64,000 nucleotides of DNA, from positions 62,001 through 126,000 of the forward strand of contig JAQCEJ010000001.1 of NCBI GenBank assembly GCA_027618475.1, given 5' to 3'. Within the stretch, counting starts at the first letter, position 1. Every line of letters begins with the position of its first letter. The notes under the pieces were generated by a model that had not been told where the DNA came from, did no database searches, and saw nothing but the letters and a program-made list of their open reading frames with translations. Both the position numbers and the translations under genes were made by a program. Shown one piece after another: positions 1 through 8,808 of this stretch. The stretch comes from Planctomycetota bacterium. GTDB lineage: Bacteria; Planctomycetota; Planctomycetia; Planctomycetales; Planctomycetaceae.

Positions 1-1175
1 GGAACACCATCTTCGCCGGGATTATGGGGAGGGGTTCCATCACTGGGGGGTGAATTTTCGCCGTCCGTTGGTGGTTTTGCGGGGTCGCCTGCAGTGGGGG
101 CTCCGGGTGATTCCATTGGACCGTCACCTGCGGGGGGAACGTCCGGTCGAGGCAGAATGTCGTGCGAAGGGAGTCCGGTCTGATCTTCTATCGGTGTTGC
201 CAGATTTGGTGTCGTACTTGCGACAGGAAATTCATTGGAAACTCTTGCATCCGTCCCCAAACCCAGATCCTGTTGTTGGGCGAATGCCGGTCCCACACCT
301 CGCTGGCGGAGGGCAGGATCGTCAATGAAATTGTTCTTGCCTGTGTTCACATCTTGTTGTTGCGGGGCCGAAGACGAACCTCCGCTGCCGAGACGCGGGG
401 TAGAACTGCCACCACTTTGATTGAAACCGTTGCCGATTCTATTGCCGGTTCCAAGGTTAGAATTCCCACCAAATCCCGAGTTTCCGCTGTTGAAACCCCC
501 ATTGTTTCCGCCATTAAATCCACCGTAGTTGCCACCGTTATATCCGGAGCCGGTTTGCCCGTACTGATAGTTCATGGGATCGCCGGTCCGTTTTTTCTTT
601 TTCTTCTTGGGCTTTTCGTCGTCATCCGATTCGTCATCATCCGACGCATTTTTTTTGCCGGCAGATTTTGTCTCTTTCGATCCTCTGTTCAAAATCTCAT
701 TAATACTTTTGCGTCTCGAATCGGAGGGATTGTACTCCTTCGGTTCGTCGGCACTCGACTCTTTCTCCGTCCCGGAGACTTCATCTTTGTCGTTCTGTGC
801 AATTTCCGTCGGTTCAGTCGACGCCACTGGAGTAGAAAACGGCGAACTGAACGTTGATGGAGAGGCAGGAGTTGTTGCCGTGTTGGATACGACCGGAGAA
901 TTCACCGGGGGCGATTGCGGGGCTAGTGATGGAGTAGGTCGACTCGCCACCGGCGCGGGAAAGGCCGACGTCACAGGTTGTGCGACGGGTGTGGCAGCGG
1001 GTTGTGTTGTCGGCGCTACGGTCTGATCCTGATGTTGGATCGTCGATGAATCGATGGCCACCGGTTGATCGATCGGTTTGGCCTCGGCCGTTTCTTTCGG
1101 AGCGGACTTCGAACAGCCAGTGGTGAGTGCTACCAGAACAACAGCATTCGCGGCAATTCCAATGACCATTCGCAT
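1..1175 (-). CDS. Low-complexity lipoprotein, C-terminus beyond left edge
   Basis: Reading leftward from ATG 1175, the frame stays open for 391 codons to the window edge, so the end is missing. The N-terminus is a lipoprotein signal: a short hydrophobic stretch followed by the lipobox ALTTGC, which predicts lipid attachment at Cys21. The body is compositionally extreme. Residues about 30-125 are Ala/Pro/Thr/Ser-rich. Around residues 188-210 lie an acidic run (DDDESDDDE) and then a lysine block (KPKKKKKK). After that comes a Gly/Asn-rich stretch with GGN and GGFN repeats (about 218-250), and then a Pro/Gly-rich tail. No enzymatic motif is visible and I do not recognise the family. The charge-segregated, repeat-rich body suggests an extended envelope or matrix-binding protein, which is inference. 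The gene upstream on the same strand is another secreted protein, 260 bases away. Confidence 0.8.
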   Translation of the reverse strand, partial: MRMVIGIAANAVVLVALTTGCSKSAPKETAEAKPIDQPVAIDSSTIQHQDQTVAPTTQPAATPVAQPVTSAFPAPVASRPTPSLAPQSPPVNSPVVSNTATTPASPSTFSSPFSTPVASTEPTEIAQNDKDEVSGTEKESSADEPKEYNPSDSRRKSINEILNRGSKETKSAGKKNASDDDESDDDEKPKKKKKKRTGDPMNYQYGQTGSGYNGGNYGGFNGGNNGGFNSGNSGFGGNSNLGTGNRIGNGFNQSGGSSTPRLGSGGSSSAPQQQDVNTGKNNFIDDPALRQRGVGPAFAQQQDLGLGTDARVSNEFPVASTTPNLATPIEDQTGLPSHDILPRPDVPPAGDGPMESPGAPTAGDPAKPPTDGENSPPSDGTPPHNPGEDGV

Positions 1176-1435
1176 CGTCACACCTCGTGGGTTAGCGGTT
1201 CGGCGGTCAATCACGTCTCGATAACGACACCGTCAGCGAGTTATTTCATCCCGCCTGTGCGACCCATTGTTCTCGTGAGATAATCGAAGACCCACGAAGA
1301 CAAAGATCGATATAAGCCATTATTTCAAGTATCGGCGATAAAATCCATCCGAAATCGCTATTATTCCCGCCGGTCTTACTTTCGAACAGAATGTGAACAG
1401 TTGATCCCTGCAAGAGCCACAGCTTGTGTCGTTCA

Positions 1436-2335
1436 TCATTTTCGTGTACTGGAAGCCTTTTTTTCCTTGTCGGACGGGGCGCGGAGATCAGGTTTTTGGA
1501 CTAATGTCCATGCCTTTTCGCCGATGACGGTATCTTGCGGAAAATAGCCAAGTTCGTCCTCAAGCACGATCCAGTGGAGAAAACGGGGGTCGGTTTTCCC
1601 GATGTAACGCGTACCGGGAATCATATACTCGTTCACTTCGTCGAGAAAAAGTTTTGATTCTTTAGAAAAACGTCCCCCCTTCGGAGACGGAAAAATCTTG
1701 GCAAATTCTTCCTTGTCTCCGAACGGTGGTTCGACGGTGACTTCGGTCAGCGTGATGACCAGGAAATGACCTTTCGTGCCATCCTTAGTCACGATATTCA
1801 TTTTTTTCTGATCGGCGGTCGTAATCTCGCGCAGCGCCAATTTCCATCGACCGTTGAATTCAATGCGGCGTTGACGTTGTCGATAGAGGCGGTTGACGTA
1901 GTTGGTCGTGTAACTGGCCTGAAACTGTCCGTCCTCATCGAAATGATAGGTGACGCTCCCTCCCAACCAGTCGCCACCTTCATCAGAGAATTGCAGACAT
2001 TCTTTGAGCGCCGGCCACTCCATGCCGAATTGCGTGCGCTCGGGGCCCGTGGAGGGTTTGGCATCGGGTTCGCCGGACTTTGATTGGTCAGCGGCGTTTT
2101 CGTTCTTGCCGGTCGCAGTTCCCCCTTTCTTGGCCTGAAATTGAAAGTTGTACGCAGTCTCATTGAAGCCGGACGATTCCGGAGGACGAACGGCCTGAGT
2201 CAGGGAACGCTCCCCATCACTCGATGGTGCCTTGTCGGTCGGTTCGGAGATCGCAACATTTGACAGGCCGGCCAGCACGATTCCCATCAACAACATTCCG
2301 GCGTTCCGTCCGATTCTTGGTGTCAAACGATTCAT
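1436..2335 (-). CDS. Secreted protein of unknown function
   Basis: The product is 299 residues if it starts at ATG 2335, which has GAGG about five bases upstream; an adjacent ATG lies at 2338 and a longer frame reaches 2362. The N-terminus has a basic region followed by a hydrophobic core (MLLMGIVLAGL) and an export-type cleavage region, so the protein is probably secreted. The first 90 mature residues are polar and low in complexity. The remainder looks globular: a block with FNGRWKL and HFLVITLTEV, then a C-terminal part with PGTRYIGKTDPRFLHWI. The pattern recalls the small lipocalin-like or TIGR03067-like secreted proteins of planctomycetes, but I cannot assign it. No catalytic motif is evident. 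Confidence 0.75.
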   Translation of the reverse strand: MNRLTPRIGRNAGMLLMGIVLAGLSNVAISEPTDKAPSSDGERSLTQAVRPPESSGFNETAYNFQFQAKKGGTATGKNENAADQSKSGEPDAKPSTGPERTQFGMEWPALKECLQFSDEGGDWLGGSVTYHFDEDGQFQASYTTNYVNRLYRQRQRRIEFNGRWKLALREITTADQKKMNIVTKDGTKGHFLVITLTEVTVEPPFGDKEEFAKIFPSPKGGRFSKESKLFLDEVNEYMIPGTRYIGKTDPRFLHWIVLEDELGYFPQDTVIGEKAWTLVQKPDLRAPSDKEKKASSTRK

Positions 2336-2793
2336 CATCGCCTCGAATTTCTCATGAATCAATTAAGGATCGTCGTGGATTGCGAAGCCCGCTTCGCAAG
2401 AATTGGTTGCATGTCCCGTCTGGTGAAAAAATAGAACGTTCAAATGGCTCTAAAGAACTCCATCGTCCGGTGAGTTATGAAACGCTTTAAAACGAAGAGC
2501 GTTTCCTTCATCGGCGTCGGTAAATTGTATCAGTAACCGCATCGGCACCGATGAACATATTAACCGGTTACTGTTGAACAATGCAAACGTCAAGGCTGAT
2601 AATGCCGGTGTCGGTTCGCGAGACCGCAGTGATAGTGATCCCGATGGTGACGGAACAGCCCCTTGTCTCTTCGCGCGACGGTTTGAAATGATCGGCCTTT
2701 TGTGCAGTCAACAATGTTGCCGCGAACCTTGCACCATGATAGCGTTCATTTGCAGAGATTGCATGGTCGGAATTCAAAGAATGGAGAGCGAAC
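2336..2793. other. Intergenic region between divergent genes
   Basis: This 458-base stretch separates the divergent secreted-protein gene and coaX, so both promoters should lie here. The only clear structure is the hairpin at 2380-2399, listed separately. The short open frames on both strands lack conserved motifs and look like chance. A purine-rich ribosome site (GGAGAG) stands about eight bases before the coaX ATG. Confidence 0.5.
2380..2399. repeat. Perfect 9-bp palindromic hairpin
   Basis: TTGCGAAGC and GCTTCGCAA pair perfectly around a CC loop. It lies 45 bases upstream of the minus-strand secreted-protein start. No T-run follows on either strand, so it does not look like a terminator. 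The core CGAAGC..GCTTCG equals the second hairpin of the three-copy repeat found elsewhere in the window, so it may be a solo half-element. Confidence 0.45.
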
Positions 2794-3582
2794 ATGTCGG
2801 GCTGGATATTGGCGATCGATATTGGCAACAGCCGCATCAAGGTGGGATTGTTCGCCGATCAACCGCAAGGCGAGCCGGTCTGTCTCAAGCAAGCCGGGTT
2901 TGCGCTCGGGGATCCGTGGTATGGTGAAGATCTTCCCTGGGACGAACTCCGGGGGAATGCGTCGGTTCGCGGAGTGATTGCCGGAGCGAATCCCTTGGGG
3001 ATCGATAAAGTCATCGACGGCTGGCCCCGTGAGAGCTGGGGAACGCCTCGGGTGATATCGCTTTCGGATGATTTTCCGTTAACCATTGAAGTCGATGCCC
3101 CTCGGCAGGTCGGCATCGATCGATTGCTCAACGCCGTCGCCGTTCGTCAATATCGCTCTGCCGACCAGAAAGCGATCATCGTCGACAGCGGGACCGCAAC
3201 GACGGTCGATCTGGTATCCGTTGACGGCTCCTTTTGTGGCGGTGCGATCCTTCCCGGTTTCGAACTCTGCGCGCGGGCGTTGCATCAATATACCGCTCTA
3301 TTGCCCTTGATTTCGCTCGACGAACTGACCGTTCATGTCCCCAACGCGCGAGGGCTCAATACCCGTACCGCATTGCATAGCGGTTTGTACTGGGGGCAAG
3401 TCGGTGCCGTTCACGAACTGGTGAAGCAGTTAACCGCCGAAGACCCAACGGGGGATGTACTTCTCGTGCTCACCGGCGGAGGTGCCCCCCTCTTGCACGA
3501 ATCGCTGATCGGTCAAAACACCCTTTACAAACCGTACTTAGCGCTCGAAGGTTTGGTGCTGGTCGATCGCGCCACGGGATGA
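2794..3582 (+). CDS. coaX: Type III pantothenate kinase
   Basis: This kinase phosphorylates pantothenate to 4'-phosphopantothenate, the first step of coenzyme A synthesis, in the cytoplasm. The 262-residue length fits type III enzymes. Motifs of the acetate-kinase/actin fold are present: DIGNSRIKVG at residues 9-18 (phosphate loop), GIDRLLNAVAV near 109-119 and DSGTATTVDLVSVDG near 131-145, followed by GGAILPGFELCARAL, the usual type III signature. Type III enzymes need a monovalent cation and resist feedback by CoA. The start has GGAGAG eight bases upstream. The gene stands alone, divergent from a secreted-protein gene. Confidence 0.95.
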   Translation: MSGWILAIDIGNSRIKVGLFADQPQGEPVCLKQAGFALGDPWYGEDLPWDELRGNASVRGVIAGANPLGIDKVIDGWPRESWGTPRVISLSDDFPLTIEVDAPRQVGIDRLLNAVAVRQYRSADQKAIIVDSGTATTVDLVSVDGSFCGGAILPGFELCARALHQYTALLPLISLDELTVHVPNARGLNTRTALHSGLYWGQVGAVHELVKQLTAEDPTGDVLLVLTGGGAPLLHESLIGQNTLYKPYLALEGLVLVDRATG

Positions 3583-4022
3583 GTTCTCGATACGAGAGCC
3601 GCTTGTAATTATCGACATACGATTTACTTTCGTAGTCGATTGTTGAGGCCGAGTCACCAATTGACCGGATTTATGACGGGATTACGAAGTACCCGTATTC
3701 GGTCTCCATTAGTGTTTTTCGGGGTAGTCGCACTTTTCGCGACTGCCGACCCAAGTTGTGGTCATGTAGATATAGAATATTGATGTAATCTAGTTATATT
3801 TTGTATGTGAAGGCCAAAAAACGGAGTCCAATTATTGACCTTCGCGGCTGATGGGGGTAATGTTATCCCAGCGTTGGCCAGCACGGTCAGTTCTCAATTT
3901 CGATTCGCCCGGTATCGCCGCACTCAGTGATGCGTGCAGAACAATCGAGGTGTCGTTCATTCGGCCACCTTGATTCGGGGTGGATCTCTTACCGGAATCC
4001 TTCGTCAAAAACGAAAGGCCAT
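3583..4022. other. Intergenic region with one hairpin
   Basis: These 440 bases follow coaX and precede the methyltransferase. The segment 3760-3810 is AT-rich and could hold the promoter of the downstream gene, but I cannot fix -35/-10 boxes. A stem of nine pairs (3723-3731 with 3739-3747, one G-U) surrounds a seven-base loop. It has no T-tract and is not a normal terminator. No coding signal is seen. Confidence 0.4.
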
Positions 4023-4853
4023 ATGCGCATGCAAGAGTTAGCCACCGATATCACCTGGAAAAACAGACTCGAGCAGATCGAAACGGAAGTCGAAGATATC
4101 CGTTTCCCCGATGTCGATGATGGCGTCGATCAGGATGAAGAATGGTGCGAAGTCGTCATCGACGGCAAACGCCGGCGCATCCGTTTTCATAATTATTCCG
4201 AAGTTTTTCGCGTTCCCGGTCTTTACGAAGAACTTTTCTACGAACAGCTCAAGTGTTGTTCGCCGAGTTACATCTCGAATCTGCTTGAGAGCGTTGTTCG
4301 CGAATACGGTGAATCCCCCGAAGAGTTTCGTGTACTCGACGTCGGTGCCGGCAACGGCATGGTTGGCGACGAACTGCAACAGCTGGGAGTGCAGTCTGTT
4401 GTTGGTGTCGACATCATTCCTGCGGCGAAAGAGGCGACCAATCGCGATCGACCCGACGTGTACGATTCATATCGCGTCACCGATCTCACCGATCTCTCCG
4501 AAACAGACGAAGAACATCTGCGTCGTGTGAATGCCAATTGCCTGACAACCGTGGCCGCACTGGGCTTCGGCGATATTCCTCCGCTGGCGTTTGCGAAGGC
4601 TCTCGATCTGATAGCCACCCCCGGTTGGCTGGCGTTTAATCTTAAAGAGAGCTTTCTCCGCGAGCAGGACGATAGCGGCTTCAGCCGTCTGATCCGACGG
4701 TTGAATCGTGAAGGTTATATTCAGACGCTCTGTTACCGTCGGTATCAGCATCGCGTGTCGATGACCGGCCAACCGCTGTATTACGTCGCCGTTGTCGCAC
4801 GAAAGCTGAGAGACCTCAGCAATGAACTGCTGGAATCGCTGCGCGACGAATGA
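4023..4853 (+). CDS. Class I SAM-dependent methyltransferase
   Basis: This is a predicted cytoplasmic methyltransferase of about 276 residues from ATG 4023, which is preceded by a purine-rich GAAAGG. The frame is open further upstream to 3927, but that part has no RBS and an unlikely composition. Motif I is clear (RVLDVGAGNGMVGDEL), followed by VVGVDI, whose acidic residue would bind the ribose of SAM, and later by GWLAFNLKESF, typical of strand 5. The N-terminal 85 residues are acidic and helical and have no known motif. The methyl acceptor cannot be read from the sequence. The arrangement resembles the Williams-Beuren/small-molecule methyltransferase group. It lies 30 bases before an ABC transporter gene on the same strand, so the two may be co-transcribed. 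Confidence 0.8.
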   Translation: MRMQELATDITWKNRLEQIETEVEDIRFPDVDDGVDQDEEWCEVVIDGKRRRIRFHNYSEVFRVPGLYEELFYEQLKCCSPSYISNLLESVVREYGESPEEFRVLDVGAGNGMVGDELQQLGVQSVVGVDIIPAAKEATNRDRPDVYDSYRVTDLTDLSETDEEHLRRVNANCLTTVAALGFGDIPPLAFAKALDLIATPGWLAFNLKESFLREQDDSGFSRLIRRLNREGYIQTLCYRRYQHRVSMTGQPLYYVAVVARKLRDLSNELLESLRDE

Positions 4854-4883
4854 GCGTACGACGGATGATAAAGGGGCTTCCCG

Positions 4884-5642
4884 ATGATCGTCCTGAACGG
4901 CGTGAGCAAATCGTTCGATAGAGGTCGAACGTACGCTGTGCGCGAGTTGTCGCTGCACGTCGAGGATGGCGAAACGCTTGTGTTTCTCGGTTCGTCCGGC
5001 TGTGGAAAAACCACGACGCTGAAAATGATCAATCGTCTGATCGAACCGACGTCGGGAAAAATCGAAGTCGACGGCAAAGATGTAACCCTTCAAGACCGCG
5101 TTACGCTGCGGCGATCGATCGGTTACGTCTTTCAGGGGATCGGTCTGTTTCCTCATTATCGCGTGGCGCAGAACGTCGAGATCGTCCCCAAGTTGCTCAA
5201 CTGGCCTGCGAAGGTTCGCCGGAAGCGTGTGCACGAAGTCCTCGATCTGGTCGGACTGCCGTTCGCCGAATACGGTCAGCGATTTCCCGATGAACTTTCA
5301 GGAGGCCAGCAACAGCGCATCGGAGTGGCGCGGGCACTGGCTGCCGATCCCAAGTATCTGCTGATGGATGAACCGTTTGGCGCACTTGATGCGATTTCTC
5401 GCGACTCGTTGCAGCAGGAACTCAAATCGCTCACCAAGCGGCTTGGCAAGACGATTGTGTTCGTCACGCACGACATTTTCGAAGCGCTTGCCCTCGCCGA
5501 CCGGATCGCAATTTTTCACGCCGGCCGGATGCAGCAGATCGACACGCCGCAGAACGTTCTCTCGGCTCCGGCAACGCCATTTGTTCGCGAGTTGTTCGAA
5601 AAACCGGCGCGTCAACTCGCGGCCTATCAGGAGAGCCGCTAA
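4884..5642 (+). CDS. Quaternary-amine type ABC importer ATPase (OpuCA/OsmV-like)
   Basis: This is the ATP-binding subunit of a glycine betaine/choline/carnitine-type importer. Over 252 residues it has Walker A GSSGCGKTT (36-44), the Q-loop in GYVFQGIGLFPH, the signature LSGGQQQR (about 138-145), Walker B LLMDEPFGALD and the switch His in FVTHD. GIGLFPHYRVAQNV is the wording seen in OpuCA/ProV relatives. No regulatory CBS domain follows, so the protein is the short form. AAAGGGG precedes the ATG. Its stop overlaps the next gene's ATG by one base (TAATG), implying translational coupling with the permease/binding protein. Substrate is uncertain; ergothioneine (EgtU-type) is possible as well as osmolytes. 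Confidence 0.9.
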   Translation: MIVLNGVSKSFDRGRTYAVRELSLHVEDGETLVFLGSSGCGKTTTLKMINRLIEPTSGKIEVDGKDVTLQDRVTLRRSIGYVFQGIGLFPHYRVAQNVEIVPKLLNWPAKVRRKRVHEVLDLVGLPFAEYGQRFPDELSGGQQQRIGVARALAADPKYLLMDEPFGALDAISRDSLQQELKSLTKRLGKTIVFVTHDIFEALALADRIAIFHAGRMQQIDTPQNVLSAPATPFVRELFEKPARQLAAYQESR

Positions 5643-7240
5643 TGGATCTCGGCTGGTACGAATCGGTCGTCGGGTGGCTGGAGTTCGCGAGTCAGCGGCT
5701 ACCCGAGCTTTGGCTGCGCACCGGACAACATCTGGTTCTTACCGGGATTTCAACGGGCTTCGCCATTGCGATCGGTTTGCCGTTGGGCTTGATTGCTTCG
5801 CAAAAACAATGGCTCAAAGCGCCGCTGCTCGGCGTTATCGGTGTCTTTCAAACGGTTCCCAGTCTTGCCATGCTTGCGATTTTGTTGACGCTCGTCGGCA
5901 AGATCGGTTTTATGCCGGCGGCGATTGCACTCACAATTTACGCGCTGCTTCCGATCGTGCGAAACACCGTTACCGGAATTGAAGGGGTGCCGCCGGACGT
6001 TGTCGAAGCCTCCCGCGGAATCGGAATGACGCGCCTGCAGCAGTTGCGAATGGTGCAATTGCCGCTGGCCATGCCCGTGTTGATCGCCGGCGTGCGTACG
6101 GCGGCGGTTGTGGGTGTCGGCATCGCGACCCTTTCGGCGTTTATCGGTGCCGGAGGGTTGGGGCAGTTTATCAATCGCGGTCTGGCGCTGTCGAATACCA
6201 AATTGATTCTGCTGGGAGCAATTCCCGCCGCGGTGCTCGCGGTCATAGTCGACGGCGTCATTGCCGCCACCGTGTGGGGTGTGCAACCGACGCGACAAAG
6301 CGATTCTCATCGCTATCTGTCGAAGCTCAAACCGATTGCTTTGGCATTGCCGTTTCTGCTGGCGGCTGTCGTGTTGATTTCAGCGTTACGCGATCGTTCT
6401 CCTGCGGCGGGTCGGGGAGTTCATACGATTCGCATCGGCAGCAAGAATTTCAGCGAACAGTTGATACTCGGCCAGTTGATGGCCCAGATGATCGAAGCGC
6501 ATACCGATTTAAGAGTCGATCGCAGGTTCAATCTGGGGGGAACGATGATCTGTCACGAGGCTCTGGCATCGGGCGAAATCGACCTTTATGCCGAATACAC
6601 CGGTACCGGATTAGTGACGGTGCTCAAGCGACCGGTCACGTCCGCTGCCGACACCGCGTTCGAAATTGTGAGCAAAGACTATCGCGAAGCGTTTGAGTTG
6701 GAATGGCTCGAACCCTTCGGATTCAACAATACGTTTGCCCTGACCGTGCGAAAATCGGACGCCGAACAGAACAAATGGCGTAAGATTTCCGACTTGAAGT
6801 CGACGGCTGAAACACTGCGGGCCGGTTTTACGGCGGAGTTCTCGGGTCGACCGGATGGTTATCCCGGTCTGCGCGAGGAGTACGGTTTTTCGTTCGCCGA
6901 AGTTCACGATCTGGAACCGTCGCTGATGTATCGGGCGGTTGCTCAGCGCGAGGTCGATGTGATCTGTGCCTTCACCACCGACGGCCGTATCGGCGCGTAC
7001 GAGTTGCAACCGTTAATCGACGATCGTCAATTCTTTCCGCCATATTATGCGGCTCCAGTTATTCGTGCAGGCGTTCTGGACGACCATCCCGAAGTGAAGG
7101 ATGTGCTTGACCGCCTCGCAGGAGTACTGAATAACGAAACAATGCAGCGTCTGAATTATGCAGTTGACGAAAACGGTCGATTGCCAAAAAACGTCGCGAG
7201 AGAATTCTTGATCGAGCGAGAATTAATCGTCGATGAATGA
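5642..7240 (+). CDS. Fused ABC permease and substrate-binding protein (OpuCB-OpuCC / EgtU type)
   Basis: One 532-residue polypeptide joins two parts of the importer. Residues about 1-215 form a MetI-like permease with around six membrane segments and an EAA-like loop (VVEASRGIGM..LRMVQLPLAMP). A further hydrophobic segment near 233-250 anchors the binding part. Residues about 262-532 form an OpuAC-type periplasmic binding domain beginning IRIGSKNFSEQLILGQL and carrying the family hallmark DLYAEYTGTGLV. Fusions of this kind are known for choline/betaine systems and for the ergothioneine importer EgtU. Aromatic ligand-cage residues cannot be placed by eye, so the substrate is open. It is coupled to the upstream ATPase and the pair should suffice for import. 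Confidence 0.9.
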   Translation: MDLGWYESVVGWLEFASQRLPELWLRTGQHLVLTGISTGFAIAIGLPLGLIASQKQWLKAPLLGVIGVFQTVPSLAMLAILLTLVGKIGFMPAAIALTIYALLPIVRNTVTGIEGVPPDVVEASRGIGMTRLQQLRMVQLPLAMPVLIAGVRTAAVVGVGIATLSAFIGAGGLGQFINRGLALSNTKLILLGAIPAAVLAVIVDGVIAATVWGVQPTRQSDSHRYLSKLKPIALALPFLLAAVVLISALRDRSPAAGRGVHTIRIGSKNFSEQLILGQLMAQMIEAHTDLRVDRRFNLGGTMICHEALASGEIDLYAEYTGTGLVTVLKRPVTSAADTAFEIVSKDYREAFELEWLEPFGFNNTFALTVRKSDAEQNKWRKISDLKSTAETLRAGFTAEFSGRPDGYPGLREEYGFSFAEVHDLEPSLMYRAVAQREVDVICAFTTDGRIGAYELQPLIDDRQFFPPYYAAPVIRAGVLDDHPEVKDVLDRLAGVLNNETMQRLNYAVDENGRLPKNVAREFLIERELIVDE

Positions 7241-7296
7241 AACGGTGTGAACGAGACGCCTTACATACTTTCATTCGCTGTTCGCGTCCGTCGAAG

Positions 7297-8589
7297 TCAC
7301 CAGATGCGCATCGATTCGCGAAAGAGATCAGCGAGTTCAGATTCTCCTGCGGGCTTGGGCGAAAGTTTGGTGACCCGGTGTTGCGGTAATGTCCCTTGCA
7401 CAAGTGCCGGAATGTCGGCGTCTGTGTAACCGACCGCATTCAGGCCGTTGGGCATGTCGAGTTGTCGCATGTAACCTATGACAGTCTCGGCGAGCAACGT
7501 ACCGGCATCTTCGGGAGAGACATTATCAATGTCGGCACCTAAAGCCTGTGCGGCGCGAAGGTGTCGTTGCGGATGCGTCTCGGCCGTAAACCGCACGACG
7601 GCGGGTGTGTGCAGAATGACCGACATCCCGTGGGGAACCATCGCATGATCGACACGGTAACCTGTCGGCATAAAGTCGCGGACCATTCCGGCGACGGGAT
7701 ACGACATTCCATGCGGCAAGTGCACGCCGGCATTTCCGAAACCGATTCCTGCGATCGACGACGCCAGCAGCATCTTCGCGCGGGCTTCTTCGTCACTGGT
7801 GTCGGCCACGGCGCGAGGCAGATATTCAGCTACCAGTTCGAGAGCGCGAATTGCCCACACATCGCTGATCGGGTTCGTTCCCTGATACGCCGGCCGTTCA
7901 ATCGGTCGTGCGGGGTGCGGACGTCGATCGTAGGGTATCGCCGTGTACGATTCGAGCGCATGCGACAAGACGTCGAGTCCCGTGCAGGCCGCGACGGCGG
8001 CGGGCATGCTGCGCGTGTTATCGGAATCGACGATGCCGAGTGCGGGCTTGAGATACCGATGGGCAATTCCCGTTTTTGCCTTTTTCTCGGGATCATCGAA
8101 GATCGCAACTCCGGTCGTTTCGCTGCCGGTTCCCGCCGTCGTCGGGACGGCAATCAGCGGTTTGAGCGGCCCAGGGACCGGTTTCCCTTTGCCGATCGGT
8201 GCATTGACATAATCGAAGAACTCTGCCGGGTACGTGGCGTACAAATTCGCCGCTTTGGCGGTATCGATCGTGCTTCCTCCGCCGATGGCGACGAACGAAT
8301 CAAAATGTCCCGACCGGGCGAATTCGATCGCTCCCCGAAAGCTATGTGTCGTCGGCTCGACAGCAATTTTGTCGTACATTTCGAATTCGATCTTCGACGA
8401 CTTAAGCGATTCTTGCACGATGCCCCAGACCGGCAAACCGGTGAGTGCGGGGTCGATGAGCACCATCGTTCGCTTGCACGGCCAGTCGGCGAGATCCATA
8501 CCGATCTCGCGGGTGATTCCTTTACCAAAACGGATATTCGATGCCGACATCTGAAACGCGGTATCGTGTAGCTGCGAGGTGTTGTTCAC
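7297..8589 (-). CDS. Hydroxyacid-oxoacid transhydrogenase-like iron alcohol dehydrogenase (ADHFE1 family)
   Basis: The product is 430 residues from a GTG start with AAGGAT upstream. It is an iron-containing group III dehydrogenase with the NAD-site GGGSTIDTAKAANL. It reads very close to the eukaryotic mitochondrial HOT enzyme along its whole length: SNIRFGKGITREIGMDL, DYVNAPIGKGKPV, AVPTTAGTGSETTGVAIFD, RPAYQGTNPISD and GIGFGNAGVHLPHGMSYP. HOT couples oxidation of 4-hydroxybutyrate to reduction of 2-oxoglutarate, giving succinic semialdehyde and D-2-hydroxyglutarate. Metal-ligand histidines are present in HALES and HLPHG and probably in the later DHAMVPHG. Whether the bacterial protein uses the same pair of substrates is inference. 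It converges with the ABC transporter genes. Confidence 0.9.
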   Translation of the reverse strand: MNNTSQLHDTAFQMSASNIRFGKGITREIGMDLADWPCKRTMVLIDPALTGLPVWGIVQESLKSSKIEFEMYDKIAVEPTTHSFRGAIEFARSGHFDSFVAIGGGSTIDTAKAANLYATYPAEFFDYVNAPIGKGKPVPGPLKPLIAVPTTAGTGSETTGVAIFDDPEKKAKTGIAHRYLKPALGIVDSDNTRSMPAAVAACTGLDVLSHALESYTAIPYDRRPHPARPIERPAYQGTNPISDVWAIRALELVAEYLPRAVADTSDEEARAKMLLASSIAGIGFGNAGVHLPHGMSYPVAGMVRDFMPTGYRVDHAMVPHGMSVILHTPAVVRFTAETHPQRHLRAAQALGADIDNVSPEDAGTLLAETVIGYMRQLDMPNGLNAVGYTDADIPALVQGTLPQHRVTKLSPKPAGESELADLFRESMRIW

Positions 8590-8745
8590 GTTGAAATCCT
8601 TGTAGGCCTCACATCGTTGAAGAGGGACGACGCCGACGACAGAAAAGTGTTGCCGTCATTGTAAAGCACCAGACGATGCAGATTATCCCATTTCATCACA
8701 AGTCGGCAACGATGTAAAAGCAGGCATCGCCGCGAAGAACAAAAA

Positions 8746-8768
8746 AACCTCCCGAAGTCCGGGAGGTT
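8746..8768 (-). terminator. Rho-independent terminator of the DUF1559 gene
   Basis: A perfect 9-bp stem (AACCTCCCG with CGGGAGGTT) encloses a five-base loop. Read on the minus strand it runs straight into seven T, starting about 40 bases after the DUF1559 stop codon. Confidence 0.85.
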
Positions 8769-8808
8769 CATGTCGTCGATGATGGGAACTGTGACCGGTA
8801 ACGGAGTG

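Noticed and set aside
50-1026. Plus-strand frames in the first kilobase
   Set aside because: They are antisense to the lipoprotein, whose signal and lipobox are convincing.
3723-3747. Terminator of coaX
   Set aside because: The nine-pair hairpin lies 140 bases after the stop and has no T-run.
7561-8571. Plus-strand frame of 336 codons
   Set aside because: Antisense to the HOT-like gene; Arg-rich composition typical of shadow frames.
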